Positions 51,061 to 60,091 of a DNA stretch of 64,000 nucleotides are shown here, piece after piece. The position numbers and the translations under genes were made by a program. This stretch comes from Bacteroidota bacterium (GTDB taxonomy: Bacteria; Bacteroidota; Bacteroidia; Cytophagales; Cyclobacteriaceae). Each line of letters opens with the position of its first letter. The first letter of the stretch is position 1. Under the pieces are notes generated by a model. The model made no database searches. It worked only from the letters and a program-made list of their open reading frames with translations, and was not told where the DNA came from. Where the stretch lies: assembly GCA_023417785.1 (NCBI GenBank), contig JAEZEH010000132.1, positions 10,284 to 74,283 on the forward strand. The letters run 5' to 3'.

Positions 51061-51438
51061 TTAGTAAAAAAATTGTTCACTGATGATTTTGCCATCTTGA
51101 ACTTTGTACAACGCTATTTCGTCCATGGCCGTCCGGCCTTCTCCCTTCATAGTAATATCAGTGCCCATAGCACACGCAAAGAAATTTCCCGCAACCTGTG
51201 GTTCTTTACAATACCCGCCGTGATACTGTTCAACCATTCCTGCCCAGAGCTGCCCCTTCTCCCTGATCTTGTCAAGTCCTGTCACAACTTCGGGAAATCC
51301 TACTGCGCCAGCTGGTTCGATACTTTGTGCGTCCTGGCTGAATAGCTCGCTCTGGATTTTGTCCCACTGGCCTTCCTGGGCAAGCTGGTAAAATTGCTTC
51401 GCGATTTGCTCTGTGGTCATTACTTCTTGTGTCGTCAT
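51061..51438 (-). CDS. SnoaL-like/NTF2-fold protein
   Basis: 125 residues. The start helix MTTEQIAKQFYQLAQEGQWD, the loop LFSQDAQSIEPAGA and the end EIALYKVQDGKIISEQFFY are typical of SnoaL-like ketosteroid-isomerase-fold proteins. These have a conical pocket and serve many enzymatic or binding roles. No catalytic residues can be assigned. It is cytoplasmic. The first ATG is used; a second at codon 7 is an equal choice. It stands alone, with a hairpin after it. Confidence 0.82.
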   Translation of the reverse strand: MTTQEVMTTEQIAKQFYQLAQEGQWDKIQSELFSQDAQSIEPAGAVGFPEVVTGLDKIREKGQLWAGMVEQYHGGYCKEPQVAGNFFACAMGTDITMKGEGRTAMDEIALYKVQDGKIISEQFFY

Positions 51439-51635
51439 AAGGTAAAAGTGTTTTATGTTGTGCAGGTAAACCTCGCGGTGGCGGGTGACAACCTTATGTC
51501 AGCAGATCCAGGTAAGGGAAAAATTCCCGGAATTTTTTGGCTGGCCGTGGTCCTCTCTTTCGGGCAATTGCATGCCACGCTGAATCTTTCGCAAAATTTG
51601 GCGGATGGGACGAGAGTCGTCCACTACCGGTAGAG

Positions 51636-52118
51636 TTATCGTTGGCGCAGCAGCCTTTTTTCCTTTCGAAACTGCCAGGGCGGTACGGGATCAGGGTATG
51701 ACCAGATTCCGATTTTGCTTTGACGCGCTGCCAGTTCCATTTCATGCCAGGCCGGGTTCTTGTCGTGCTCTTTGAAGTGCCATGCGAGGCCGGCTTTCAA
51801 AAGCTCCTCATTCACATTCAGATGATCCACATTTGCTATAGCGATGACCCTTCCGTACTGGTCTTTCGTTTTTGTGTACAAGTCAACCGTCTTGTGCAGG
51901 ACCAGGTCAGTCAGGTACTTCTTGGATGCCAGGGAAAAGTCCTGACTTTTTTCCGGCGCGTCAATTCCGTGAAGGCGTACCCTTATCTGTTGATTTTGAT
52001 TTGTCAGAATAGTAAAAGTGTCGCCATCTGCAACCTTAACAACTTTTCCGGAAAGAGTTCTCTCCTGACATTGGAATAAGATGGAAACAGTGACGAGGAG
52101 GAAAACGAGCTTTTGCAT
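51636..52118 (-). CDS. lipoprotein thermonuclease (staphylococcal nuclease family)
   Basis: 160 residues. The signal MQKLVFLLVTVSILFQC has a lipid-attachable Cys17. The OB-fold nuclease shows the catalytic set: Asp31/Asp33 (VADGDTFTI), Arg48 and Glu56 (RVRLHGIDAPEKSQ) and Arg90 (DQYGRVIA), and ends with the WSYPDPVPPWQFR tail common in the family. It would degrade DNA or RNA outside the inner membrane with Ca. It diverges from dinB with a 92-base gap. Confidence 0.9.
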   Translation of the reverse strand: MQKLVFLLVTVSILFQCQERTLSGKVVKVADGDTFTILTNQNQQIRVRLHGIDAPEKSQDFSLASKKYLTDLVLHKTVDLYTKTKDQYGRVIAIANVDHLNVNEELLKAGLAWHFKEHDKNPAWHEMELAARQSKIGIWSYPDPVPPWQFRKEKRLLRQR

Positions 52119-52210
52119 CGAAAGTCAAAAAGAAAATTTTGCAAGGATACGGAAAAAACCGGAGGAACCTGTCGGTAAATTGGTATGTTGAACCCGAAGA
52201 TGCTTCTGCC

Positions 52211-53311
52211 ATGTCAGCGCAACCTGTTCTGAGAAAAATAATCCATGTCGATATGGATGCATTTTATGCTTCCATCGAACAACGTGATGACCCATCGCTG
52301 GTGGGAAAACCAATCGTTGTTGGCGGATCGCCTGAGGGTAGGGGAGGCGTTGTAGCGACGGCGAGTTACGAGGCCCGGAAATTCGGTATTCATTCAGCCA
52401 TGTCCAGCAAAAGGGCGAAGCAATTGTGCCCGAAAGTAATTTTTGTCAGGCCGAGATTTGACGCGTACAAGGAAGTATCCCGACAGTTGCGCGTAATCTT
52501 CAATCAATACACCGATCTTGTTGAGCCGTTGTCGCTGGACGAAGCTTATCTTGACGTAACCATTGACAAAACGGGGATTGGTTCCGCCCTTGAAATTGCA
52601 GATCTCATCAAGAAGGAAATTCGCGAAAGTCTAAGACTGACTGCCTCCGCCGGCGTATCGATAAATAAGTTTTTGGCGAAAACCGCATCCGACTTACAAA
52701 AACCGGATGGACTTACATTCATTGGCCCATCCCGTATCGAAGCATTCATGGAAAACCTTCCGGTGGAAAAGTTTTACGGGGTTGGCAAAGTCACAGCCAC
52801 CCGAATGAAAACGATGGGGCTCCATACCGGTGCGGACCTGAAGCGTCTTTCCGAAGCAGAATTGTTGCGCCATTTTGGAAAGGCCGGGGCCTTTTATTAT
52901 CAGATCGTGAGAGGTATTGACAATCGCGAAGTAAGACCCGATCGCGAAACGAAGTCCGTCGGTGCCGAAGACACTTTTCCTTACGACCTCACGCTCGAAG
53001 ACGAGATGCTTTATGAACTCGAGAAACTCGCCAGAACGGTCAGTGACAGGTTGATAAAGAAGCATCTTCGCGGCAAGACGGTTACACTTAAAGTAAAATT
53101 CAGCGATTTTAAAATTATTACGCGTAGCCAATCCGTTGTCGATCCGATCGACGACAGACGGGTCATCTTCGAAGTGGTGAAGGAATTACTTTCCGATCGC
53201 GACACAAGCAAAAGCGTCCGGCTCCTGGGAATTTCAGTCTCCAATTTCTCGCAAGAGATGATAAAGGTCCCCGAATATTCGACGGTGCCCAACCAACTCC
53301 GGCTCTTCTGA
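52211..53311 (+). CDS. dinB: DNA polymerase IV
   Basis: 366 residues. Y-family motifs: HVDMDAFYASIEQRDDP, LSLDEAYLDVT (catalytic Asp-Glu) and SAGVSINKFLAKTASDLQKP. The extreme C-terminus NQLRLF is a clamp-binding motif (QLxLF). It performs error-prone bypass of DNA lesions. The ATG at 52211 gives MSAQPVLRKIIHVDMDAFYA; the frame is open 24 codons earlier but those residues are not family-like and overlap the promoter region. No LexA box was recognised. Confidence 0.95.
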   Translation: MSAQPVLRKIIHVDMDAFYASIEQRDDPSLVGKPIVVGGSPEGRGGVVATASYEARKFGIHSAMSSKRAKQLCPKVIFVRPRFDAYKEVSRQLRVIFNQYTDLVEPLSLDEAYLDVTIDKTGIGSALEIADLIKKEIRESLRLTASAGVSINKFLAKTASDLQKPDGLTFIGPSRIEAFMENLPVEKFYGVGKVTATRMKTMGLHTGADLKRLSEAELLRHFGKAGAFYYQIVRGIDNREVRPDRETKSVGAEDTFPYDLTLEDEMLYELEKLARTVSDRLIKKHLRGKTVTLKVKFSDFKIITRSQSVVDPIDDRRVIFEVVKELLSDRDTSKSVRLLGISVSNFSQEMIKVPEYSTVPNQLRLF

Positions 53312-53372
53312 CAACTCCAACCATTTCCAGCAACGTTGTGTCAAATGGTCAGGGGCAAACAAAGTAGCGGTT

Positions 53373-54410
53373 ATGAAGAACATCCTTATCATTTTTGTCT
53401 TTTCAATATTTTCCATTGGCTGCAGCAACGAGGATAATGAGTCACCCAGGCCTGTTTGGAAGAAACTTGGTTTGGACGGATATACGATCAACGAACTCGA
53501 ACTGCAGGGGAACGTGTTATATGCAGCAACTGACAAAGGATTGTTTTTCAGGAACGTAAATTCCAACGATGACTTTACCTTGTTGGGTTTACCAGATCGC
53601 AACATTGAGGATGTCGTGATCCTTTCGGACACAGAAATTCTGGTTACCGTAGTAGATCGATCCTACCAGGAACAGCCCGCGCTGTATGAAACTTTGAATG
53701 GCGGGCAAAACTGGTCAGAAATAGACCACAACTTCGGCGGGGCTGGGAGGGAGCCCGTGTTCGACCTTGCTTTGGGAGGGGGATCTACCCCCGTGATGTA
53801 CGCGTCGGGATTCTCCGTAGTGGCGAAGTCGGGTGACAGAGGGCGGACATGGGAGCCCGTGTGGGGTGACTGGGGTGGCTTTGCTACCGGTGTATCGACA
53901 GTGGAAGTCTGCCCCGAAACCGGCGCCGTGTGGGCCGGTGGTCAGGGTGCTATTGAAAATGGGTTCTTACTTTATTCGGCTGATGAGGCTGAATGGACCA
54001 GCTGGACTGATCTCGTTCCTAATCCGACCGTCGTAAAGGAAATTGTGTTTGAAAACGCTGATAAATTATTCGTAGGATTTGAAGGAGCGCTTTTGAGAAC
54101 CGCTGACAAGGGCGCGTCTTGGACAACAGCCATCGAAAGCGAAGATAATCGCTTCTTCTTCGGAATCGCTTTACGGAAAAATCAACCGGAACGTGTGTTT
54201 GCAGGTGGCTGGCTGAAGACACCTGATTCGCAGCCGCTGATATTGTTTTATAGTCGCGACGGTGGCAATTCGTGGGACACGTTCACGTACGATTCCGAGC
54301 AATTTGGCGGTATCTATGATATGGTTAGCATTAGTGAACCGGGACGCGAAAGGATCTTCCTCGGACTGTATAAAGGCGGCATCTATGAGGTAACGGTCAC
54401 CATCAATTAA
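53373..54410 (+). CDS. lipoprotein with Asp-box beta-propeller
   Basis: 345 residues. A lipobox (FSIGC, Cys17) is followed by SNEDNE, an acidic surface-export-like signal. The body holds repeated Asp-box/sortilin-like motifs: TLNGGQNWSEI, SGDRGRTWEPV, TADKGASWTTA and SRDGGNSWDTF, as in BNR/WD40-like propellers that bind glycans or proteins. It is probably exposed on the cell surface. No enzyme residues can be assigned. It follows dinB by 61 bases and its end lies 12 bases from the 3' end of the antisense tRNA gene. Confidence 0.83.
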   Translation: MKNILIIFVFSIFSIGCSNEDNESPRPVWKKLGLDGYTINELELQGNVLYAATDKGLFFRNVNSNDDFTLLGLPDRNIEDVVILSDTEILVTVVDRSYQEQPALYETLNGGQNWSEIDHNFGGAGREPVFDLALGGGSTPVMYASGFSVVAKSGDRGRTWEPVWGDWGGFATGVSTVEVCPETGAVWAGGQGAIENGFLLYSADEAEWTSWTDLVPNPTVVKEIVFENADKLFVGFEGALLRTADKGASWTTAIESEDNRFFFGIALRKNQPERVFAGGWLKTPDSQPLILFYSRDGGNSWDTFTYDSEQFGGIYDMVSISEPGRERIFLGLYKGGIYEVTVTIN

Positions 54411-54422
54411 CAAGTAAAAAAG

Positions 54423-54495
54423 AGCGGGAAACGAGGCTCGAACTCGCGACCCTCAGCTTGGGAAGCTGATGCTCTACCAACTGAGCTACTCCCGC
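54423..54495 (-). tRNA. tRNA-Gly (anticodon CCC)
   Basis: 73 bases on the minus strand. Acceptor GCGGGAG pairs with TTCCCGC (one G-U), discriminator T. D arm AGCTCAGTTGGTAGAGC, anticodon stem TCAGC/GCTGA with loop TTCCCAA (anticodon CCC at 34-36), and T arm with GTTCGAG are all normal. It decodes GGG. No CCA is encoded at the 3' end. Confidence 0.96.
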
Positions 54496-54683
54496 TTAAT
54501 TCTGAATTGAAGCGAAATTACGGAGGAATTCGATTTTTCCAACAGCATTTACACGGCCATTAGGGTATTTCCCCGGGTGAGTTGTTGAAACTGGTTTGAT
54601 CACCCAACCCTGAGGGCCTTTTTCACGTAAGGGGAACAGTTGGCTTTTCCGTTTCCGAACCCTGTTAACCAGAATTACCCCTC

Positions 54684-56441
54684 GTGAAGGAAAGTAATCA
54701 CGAAATTACCCTGGCCGTTTTTCCCTTTGAGAACCTGGCTGATGGGTCAACCGCCCGATTCTATTGCAAATCGCTTTATCTCGACCTGGTTACCGAATTG
54801 TCGCGGTTCCGCCAGTTCCGCATCGTCGCACATGAGTCGACGGATGTTTTTGCTGAGAGATCGCCGGATTATGCCATCAAAGGTTCATTTCGATCCATCG
54901 ATGGAGATTTTCGGATCAGTGCCCAACTATTGAAACCCGCATTTCACGAAATAATCTGGGCCGATCACTTCGAAGGAAATAAGAATCAATTGGTGTCTAT
55001 TCAGGATGATCTCCTCGAGAAGATTGCCGCCTCTCTACAGCAGCAGCTGAATTACGATTTGCTAAGTCAGATGCGACGGAAAGATGACCTTGACGCGTCT
55101 GCTTACGAGTTTTGGCTTTGCGGAATGGAAGAGCTGAGGAAGGGTACACTGGAGGCGGATGAGAACGCGCGCGCCTTTTTTCAAAAAGCCATTGAAATTG
55201 ATCCTGGCTATCCGCTCGCGTATTCGGGCATGTCCCTGACCTTCTTCAATGAGTGGAGTTGCAGACTGTGGGAGAGATGGGAAGTATCACGCCTGGGCGC
55301 CTACGAGTGGGCCCGAAAGGCTATTGATCTCGATAACCAGAATTACATTGCTGCGGTTGTTCTCGGTCGGGTTCACTTGCACGAAGGCAATTACGATCTC
55401 TCCGAACACTACCTTCGACGTGCGTTGCGGCTCAATCCAAATGACACCGACTGCCTGATTCAGATCGCATCGTGTTTTGTCTTCCTCGGCTACGTCGATG
55501 AGGCGCATTCGCTCCACCAACGAGTACTTCAGCTTAACCCGATTAACTTCGATAACTATAAGCACATCGCTGCATTCATTGCCCTGGAACGCGGTGAATT
55601 CGACGAAAGTATTGAAACCGGTCGGCATGTAGCCGCACCGTGGCTGGACTTTGACGCCTTCCTCGCTGCAGCAGCATACCACGCCGGCAACCGCGCTGAC
55701 ATGGGGGTTTATTGGAAAAGATTTTTGCAGCGTTTTGAGGAGTGTGTCATAAAGAAACCAGCCTTAGGGTCGGAGGAGGCCGTCCATTGGCTGCGTATTG
55801 TGAATCCTTACAAAAGCAACAGCTATTTCGAAAAGTTTCTTGACTTCATACGGAATGCGCAGTCGGAAGAAGATTCAGATCACAACATGCCAGGTGATCG
55901 TGTTGTGCTGCCACGATACGCGTTCATAAAACGCGGCGATATATGGGAAATGGCATTCGATGGAAAGTCAATAATCGCGATCGAGCTGAAAGGTTTTTTT
56001 GACATCGCCAAAATGCTGGCCAGCCCCGAGAAACAGTTTCACTGCACGGAGCTCATGGGCACCGGCCTTTTTTCTGAAGGGGAACCGGTGTTTGACGACA
56101 AAGCGAAAAAGGCTTATCGTCGCAGGTTGCAGGAGCTGAAGGAAGAGATTGACGAAACCGATTTGCTGCACAATCATGAGCGACGGACGCAGCTTCAAAT
56201 GGAGTATGATTCGTTAATGCGTCATCTCACTACCTCCCTTGGAATTGGCGGGAAGAGCAGGAAGACTAATGACCCGGTTGAAAAGGTGCGTTCAGCCGTA
56301 ACCTGGCGCGTGCGAAAAGCTATCCAGCGAATCGAAAAGGAACATCCTGTATTCGGAAAGCATTTGTCACTGTCCATAAAGACCGGCGTATTCTGTGCTT
56401 ACAGGCCCGAGTCTGTCTCTGAATGGACAGTAGTATTGTGA
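54684..56441 (+). CDS. TolB-like/TPR protein with a C-terminal transcription-regulator-associated domain
   Basis: 585 residues from a GTG start. The N-terminal domain (about 8-105; TLAVFPFENLADGSTARFYC, DYAIKGSFRSIDGDFRIS) is the TolB-like/FlgO-like fold found in adenylate-cyclase-type and TPR regulators. TPR repeats follow (about 140-320; AFFQKAIEIDPGYPLAYSGM, YLRRALRLNPNDTDCLIQIA, VLQLNPINFDNYKHIAAF). The C-terminal part (about 410-585) has a coiled coil and SAVTWRVRKAIQRIEKEHP, seen at the end of predicted ATPase/TPR regulators. The usual N-terminal DNA-binding or cyclase domain is absent, so it may be a signalling scaffold. A hairpin (54575-54605) lies upstream. Confidence 0.8.
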   Translation: MKESNHEITLAVFPFENLADGSTARFYCKSLYLDLVTELSRFRQFRIVAHESTDVFAERSPDYAIKGSFRSIDGDFRISAQLLKPAFHEIIWADHFEGNKNQLVSIQDDLLEKIAASLQQQLNYDLLSQMRRKDDLDASAYEFWLCGMEELRKGTLEADENARAFFQKAIEIDPGYPLAYSGMSLTFFNEWSCRLWERWEVSRLGAYEWARKAIDLDNQNYIAAVVLGRVHLHEGNYDLSEHYLRRALRLNPNDTDCLIQIASCFVFLGYVDEAHSLHQRVLQLNPINFDNYKHIAAFIALERGEFDESIETGRHVAAPWLDFDAFLAAAAYHAGNRADMGVYWKRFLQRFEECVIKKPALGSEEAVHWLRIVNPYKSNSYFEKFLDFIRNAQSEEDSDHNMPGDRVVLPRYAFIKRGDIWEMAFDGKSIIAIELKGFFDIAKMLASPEKQFHCTELMGTGLFSEGEPVFDDKAKKAYRRRLQELKEEIDETDLLHNHERRTQLQMEYDSLMRHLTTSLGIGGKSRKTNDPVEKVRSAVTWRVRKAIQRIEKEHPVFGKHLSLSIKTGVFCAYRPESVSEWTVVL

Positions 56442-56477
56442 CCACACTTCCATCGTAAGTTCCGGACTTACGCCTAC

Positions 56478-57302
56478 ATGGGTGTAAACAAAACATTACT
56501 CAATATGCCTTCTCCAATTGAACTGTTGCTGGATCCCATCACATTGACGATCCTCGGTATTTATGCGTTTCTCATGATCTGGGAAGCCGTTTTCCCCGCC
56601 CGGAAACTTCCACACGTGAAGGGGTGGAAACTCAGAGGCCTCACGGCTTTTGCTTTGTTCTTCTTTCTATCGTCATACCTTCCTATCCTGATGGATCCCT
56701 ATGTGGCGCCATTACGGATTTTTGACCTTACCGACCTCGGGCCAATAACCGGAGGGATTCTTGGCGTGGTGTTATATGACTTTGGAATGTATCTTTGGCA
56801 TTACTCCCTCCACCGGAACGATTTTCTGTGGCGCACTTTCCATCAGATGCATCACAGCGCAGAACGCCTTGACACGTATGGCGCGTTTTACTTTAGTCCG
56901 TTCGACATGATTGGCTGGATAATGTTAAGCACACTTTGCTTCGGCGTGGTGGCCGGTTTTTCTTCGCAGGCGGTCACGGTAATTCTGCTGATCACTAATT
57001 TTCAAGGTATTTTTCAACATGCGAACATTAAGACACCAAGATGGCTGGGGTATATCATCCAGCGTCCGGAAAGTCATACGTTCCATCATGCCAAGGGTAT
57101 TCACAAGTACAACTATTCTGATCTTCCTGTTTTTGATATCATTTTTGGGACGTTCAGGAATCCCAGGACATTTGAACACGAAACCGGTTTTTATCATGGC
57201 GCATCCGGCCGGGTAATGGACATGCTTATGGCTCGTGATGTTTCCGAACCGTCGAACGCCTCAAGTCAAAAGGAGCCGGAGCTTCAAAATCTTTCCAGGT
57301 AA
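56478..57302 (+). CDS. fatty acid hydroxylase/sterol desaturase superfamily protein
   Basis: 274 residues with about five membrane segments and the di-iron histidine boxes HYSLH (WHYSLHRNDFLW), HQMHH (FHQMHHSAERLD) and HTFHH (ESHTFHHAKGIH). These membrane enzymes hydroxylate or desaturate lipids. The substrate could be a sphingolipid, sterol-like or ether lipid; nothing in the neighbourhood decides. The ATG at 56478 is used, with MPSPIELLL at 56505 as an equal alternative. A terminator follows. Confidence 0.88.
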   Translation: MGVNKTLLNMPSPIELLLDPITLTILGIYAFLMIWEAVFPARKLPHVKGWKLRGLTAFALFFFLSSYLPILMDPYVAPLRIFDLTDLGPITGGILGVVLYDFGMYLWHYSLHRNDFLWRTFHQMHHSAERLDTYGAFYFSPFDMIGWIMLSTLCFGVVAGFSSQAVTVILLITNFQGIFQHANIKTPRWLGYIIQRPESHTFHHAKGIHKYNYSDLPVFDIIFGTFRNPRTFEHETGFYHGASGRVMDMLMARDVSEPSNASSQKEPELQNLSR

Positions 57303-57306
57303 GTCT

Positions 57307-57333
57307 AAGGGGCCGCGACAGCGGCTCTTTTAT
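57307..57333. terminator. terminator between the hydroxylase and the convergent Dabb gene
   Basis: GCCGC (57312-57316) pairs with GCGGC (57321-57325) around GACA, extended by weaker pairs outward, followed by TCTTTTATTT. It lies just past the hydroxylase stop and also overlaps the stop of the convergent gene, so it may serve both directions. Confidence 0.65.
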
Positions 57334-57710
57334 TTCACCCAATAATCAACAACCACTACTTTCTCGAAATGCGGGCCGGCCACGCCGCCGAACTTTTTGT
57401 GATCGGCATGAATCAGATAATTGTCCCGGTCTTTTTCAGAAGAAAATGTCAGCAGGAACGCATGGGTAAGTCCCTCATTCAGATTCTCGGGACTATTATT
57501 CAACCCCCACTCAAAAGCTTTGATCTGGTTAATCTGTTTTGGGAGTGACTCAAAAGCTGAAATTACCTTTTCGATGTCCTGTTTAGTGGACGTGCTCTTA
57601 AACTTGATAAGCACGACGTGTCGCAACGATTCAGGTTGCGCGGGATTCTGGGCGGTTAGCATAAATGTATTCGTGAATAATAACACGAGCAGTAGTAGCA
57701 TCGTTTTCAT
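57330..57710 (-). CDS. secreted Dabb (stress-responsive A/B barrel) domain protein
   Basis: 126 residues. The signal peptide MKTMLLLLVLLFTNTFMLTA precedes a Dabb domain: LRHVVLIKFKSTSTKQDIEK, FEWGLNNSPENLNEGLTHAF, LTFSSEKDRDNYLIHADHKK and VVVVDYWVK. This small dimeric ferredoxin-like fold occurs in stress proteins and cyclases. The His in LRHVVLIKF and the HADHKKF segment are conserved in the family. Exported Dabb proteins are frequent in Bacteroidota and have no known substrate. Confidence 0.88.
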   Translation of the reverse strand: MKTMLLLLVLLFTNTFMLTAQNPAQPESLRHVVLIKFKSTSTKQDIEKVISAFESLPKQINQIKAFEWGLNNSPENLNEGLTHAFLLTFSSEKDRDNYLIHADHKKFGGVAGPHFEKVVVVDYWVK

Positions 57711-57814
57711 GACAGCATAGTTAATAGTTTAGATCCGAAAAGGATTTGTTAAGGTAGCGTTTTTTTATAAAAGGGGGATTTCTTTCCTTTACTGGCGAAG
57801 CAAACCCGTAGTCC

Positions 57815-58582
57815 TTGCGAAAGTCGATCGATGCCATTATTGTAATAGTCATAGTAACAGGAATCTTTTATCTGTTAACCGACCACATGCCGGGGCTGCA
57901 TGAGGAAATGATTGAGCGTTTTGCGCTGTACTTGCCCGAAAATCCACGATTTGAAATCTGGCAGCCGGTTTCCACCATGTTTATGCATAGTGGATTCTTC
58001 CATTTGCTTATGAATATGTATGCGCTTTGGGCATTCGGAACCCCGCTGGAGCAGCTATGGGGGATAAAGCGGTTTATCCTGTTTTATTTTGCATCCGGAA
58101 TCGGAGCCAGCATGGTCTACACTGGCGTCAATCTCTACCGGTTTAAACAATATGCTGCTGAGTTTCTTGCAGCGGGTATTTCTGGCGAACAGATGGACCA
58201 GGTGTTACAAACAGAGTGGAGGGATCTTCGAGCAATAGGTTCGGTGTCTGTTGATCAGGTTCGCGAGTTCTGGCTTCTGTTTCATATTCCGGCAGTCGGT
58301 GCATCAGGAGCCGTGTATGGTATCCTGGTGGCCTTCGCGATGCTGTTCCCCAACGCTAAACTTGCCTTGATTTTCTTTCCTGTTCCGATCGCAGCAAAGT
58401 ATTTTATACCGGTACTCATCGCGCTCGATTTATTTTCCGGTGTTACAGGCGTTTCGATTTTCGGAGGTGGCATTGCGCACTTTGCGCACGTAGGTGGGGC
58501 GTTGATCGGTTTTCTGCTGATGCTTCTGTTTGGAGGAAGACGCCGGCGTTCCAATACAATTGAGGATGCCCGGGAATTCTGA
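57815..58582 (+). CDS. rhomboid-family intramembrane serine protease
   Basis: 255 residues, six predicted helices. The catalytic dyad is Ser164 (VGASGAVYG) and His225 (AHFAHVGGALIG). The first-loop and second-helix residues MFMHSGFFHLLMNMYALWAF are also typical. A soluble insertion of about 50 residues (105-158) separates the third helix from the active-site helix. It would cleave transmembrane segments of other membrane proteins. The start is a TTG at 57815, needed to include the first helix; the first ATG (residue 25) would remove it. Confidence 0.88.
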   Translation: MRKSIDAIIVIVIVTGIFYLLTDHMPGLHEEMIERFALYLPENPRFEIWQPVSTMFMHSGFFHLLMNMYALWAFGTPLEQLWGIKRFILFYFASGIGASMVYTGVNLYRFKQYAAEFLAAGISGEQMDQVLQTEWRDLRAIGSVSVDQVREFWLLFHIPAVGASGAVYGILVAFAMLFPNAKLALIFFPVPIAAKYFIPVLIALDLFSGVTGVSIFGGGIAHFAHVGGALIGFLLMLLFGGRRRRSNTIEDAREF

Positions 58583-58677
58583 CGGAAGTCTGATCATAAC
58601 AAACTTTAATCACTTTATGATCGCATTCGGTGGTCGGACTAAAATAACTATCTTGATTCGTCATAAATAAATACCCT

Positions 58678-60018
58678 ATGAAAAGAAGAAATTTTATCCG
58701 GAATACTTCGGCGGCGATGGGTGGTGTGCTTTTCGCGCCCGGAATTCTACACGCGGGCAAAAGAATTATTTCGCAGAACGACAAAGTCCAGGTTGGCGTG
58801 ATAGGCTGTAAGGGGATGGGCTGGTCAAATGCCGCTTCATTACTAAAAATGGATGACGTGGATATTGTAGGAATCTGCGATGTGGATGATGAGGTTATCC
58901 AAAACAGAATGGCAGACTATGCAAAAGTCAGATCGAATAAACCAACAGTCTACCGGGATTACCGCGAAATGCTGAACAATAAAGAAATAGATGCAGTAGT
59001 AATCGGAACACCCGATCATTGGCACTGCCGACAGATGGTTGACGCTGTTCAGGCCGGCAAACACGTTTACGTTGAAAAGCCGATTGCAAACTCCATTCGG
59101 GAATGCAATCTGATGGTGGAAGCTCAACAAAAATACGGTAAGGTAGTTCAGGCTGGACAATGGCAGCGCAGCGGTCCTCATTATCGCAAGGCTATTGAAA
59201 TCGTTCGTTCAGGTGTGCTCGGTAAAATTCGCCTGGTAAAAGTCTGGGCGTACCAGGGTTGGATGAAACCGGTACCGGTGTTACCAGATGGGACGCCTCC
59301 CAAAGGAGTGAATTATGATATGTGGCTCGGCCCGGCGCCTAAACGTCCTTTTAATCCGAATCGCTTCCATTTCAATTTCAGATGGTTTTGGGATTACGCC
59401 GGAGGTCTTATGACTGACTGGGGCGTGCACGAGATTGACATAGCCCTTTACGCGATGGAAGAACTTGTCCCCGTATCCGTAATGGCTACTGGCGGGAAGC
59501 TGGCTTATCCTGACGATGCATCGGAAACACCCGATACTCTTCAGACCATTTATGAGTATAAGAATTTCAACATGCTTTGGGAACATGCTACCGGAATAGA
59601 TACCGGTCCATATAACAGGCGCGAAGGTATCGGTTTCATTGGAAATAACGGTACACTGGTGGTGGACAGGGGTGGATATGAAGTTTTCGTGGAACGCGAG
59701 GCCGAGGGTTGGGCCGCAACAGGAAAGCCTAAGATGGAACCTATCGAAGCGTATCGTAAGCCGCAGGAACTAAATTATCTCGATCTGCATACGAAAAATT
59801 TTATCGAGGCTGTCCGTAATAATGATCAGAACCATCTCAATACTCCTATTCAATCCGGCAGTGTTGCCGCGATTAATGCACAAATGGGAAACATCGCATA
59901 CCGCACCGGGAGCAAAGTCTTTTGGGATAACAAGCAGAAGCAATTCGTCGACAACAAGGAGGCTAACAAAATGATCACCCCGGTATATCACAACGGCTGG
60001 AAACTACCGGTGGTATAG
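58678..60018 (+). CDS. Tat-exported Gfo/Idh/MocA-family oxidoreductase
   Basis: 446 residues. The start MKRRNFIRNTSAAMGGVLFA has the twin-arginine motif followed by a hydrophobic stretch, so it is exported folded with its cofactor. The Rossmann part shows VGVIGCKGMGWSNAASLL, AVVIGTPDHWHC and YVEKPIANS (the EKP motif); then LTDWGVHEIDIA-like sequence in the C-terminal domain (TDWGVHEIDIALYA). Members act on sugars, inositols or other polyols with NAD(P). Substrate unknown. It stands alone and is followed by a strong terminator. Confidence 0.9.
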   Translation: MKRRNFIRNTSAAMGGVLFAPGILHAGKRIISQNDKVQVGVIGCKGMGWSNAASLLKMDDVDIVGICDVDDEVIQNRMADYAKVRSNKPTVYRDYREMLNNKEIDAVVIGTPDHWHCRQMVDAVQAGKHVYVEKPIANSIRECNLMVEAQQKYGKVVQAGQWQRSGPHYRKAIEIVRSGVLGKIRLVKVWAYQGWMKPVPVLPDGTPPKGVNYDMWLGPAPKRPFNPNRFHFNFRWFWDYAGGLMTDWGVHEIDIALYAMEELVPVSVMATGGKLAYPDDASETPDTLQTIYEYKNFNMLWEHATGIDTGPYNRREGIGFIGNNGTLVVDRGGYEVFVEREAEGWAATGKPKMEPIEAYRKPQELNYLDLHTKNFIEAVRNNDQNHLNTPIQSGSVAAINAQMGNIAYRTGSKVFWDNKQKQFVDNKEANKMITPVYHNGWKLPVV

Positions 60019-60039
60019 CCCTGACGTTGCGTTTCGGGC

Positions 60040-60074
60040 AAAAAAAAGACCGCCAAAATTCGCGATCTTTTTTT
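60040..60074. terminator. bidirectional terminator
   Basis: An A run with GACCGC (60040-60052) faces GCGATC with a T run (60061-60074); the stem has one mismatch and ends in A/T tracts on both sides. It serves the oxidoreductase gene and the convergent repeat-protein gene. Confidence 0.75.
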
Positions 60075-60091
60075 ATTTAATGTCCAGCAAA

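Noticed and set aside
51516..51540. GGGAA-AAA-TTCCC with following T run as plus-strand terminator
   Set aside because: There is no plus-strand gene upstream to terminate and the loop is only three A; it may be chance in an AT-rich gap.
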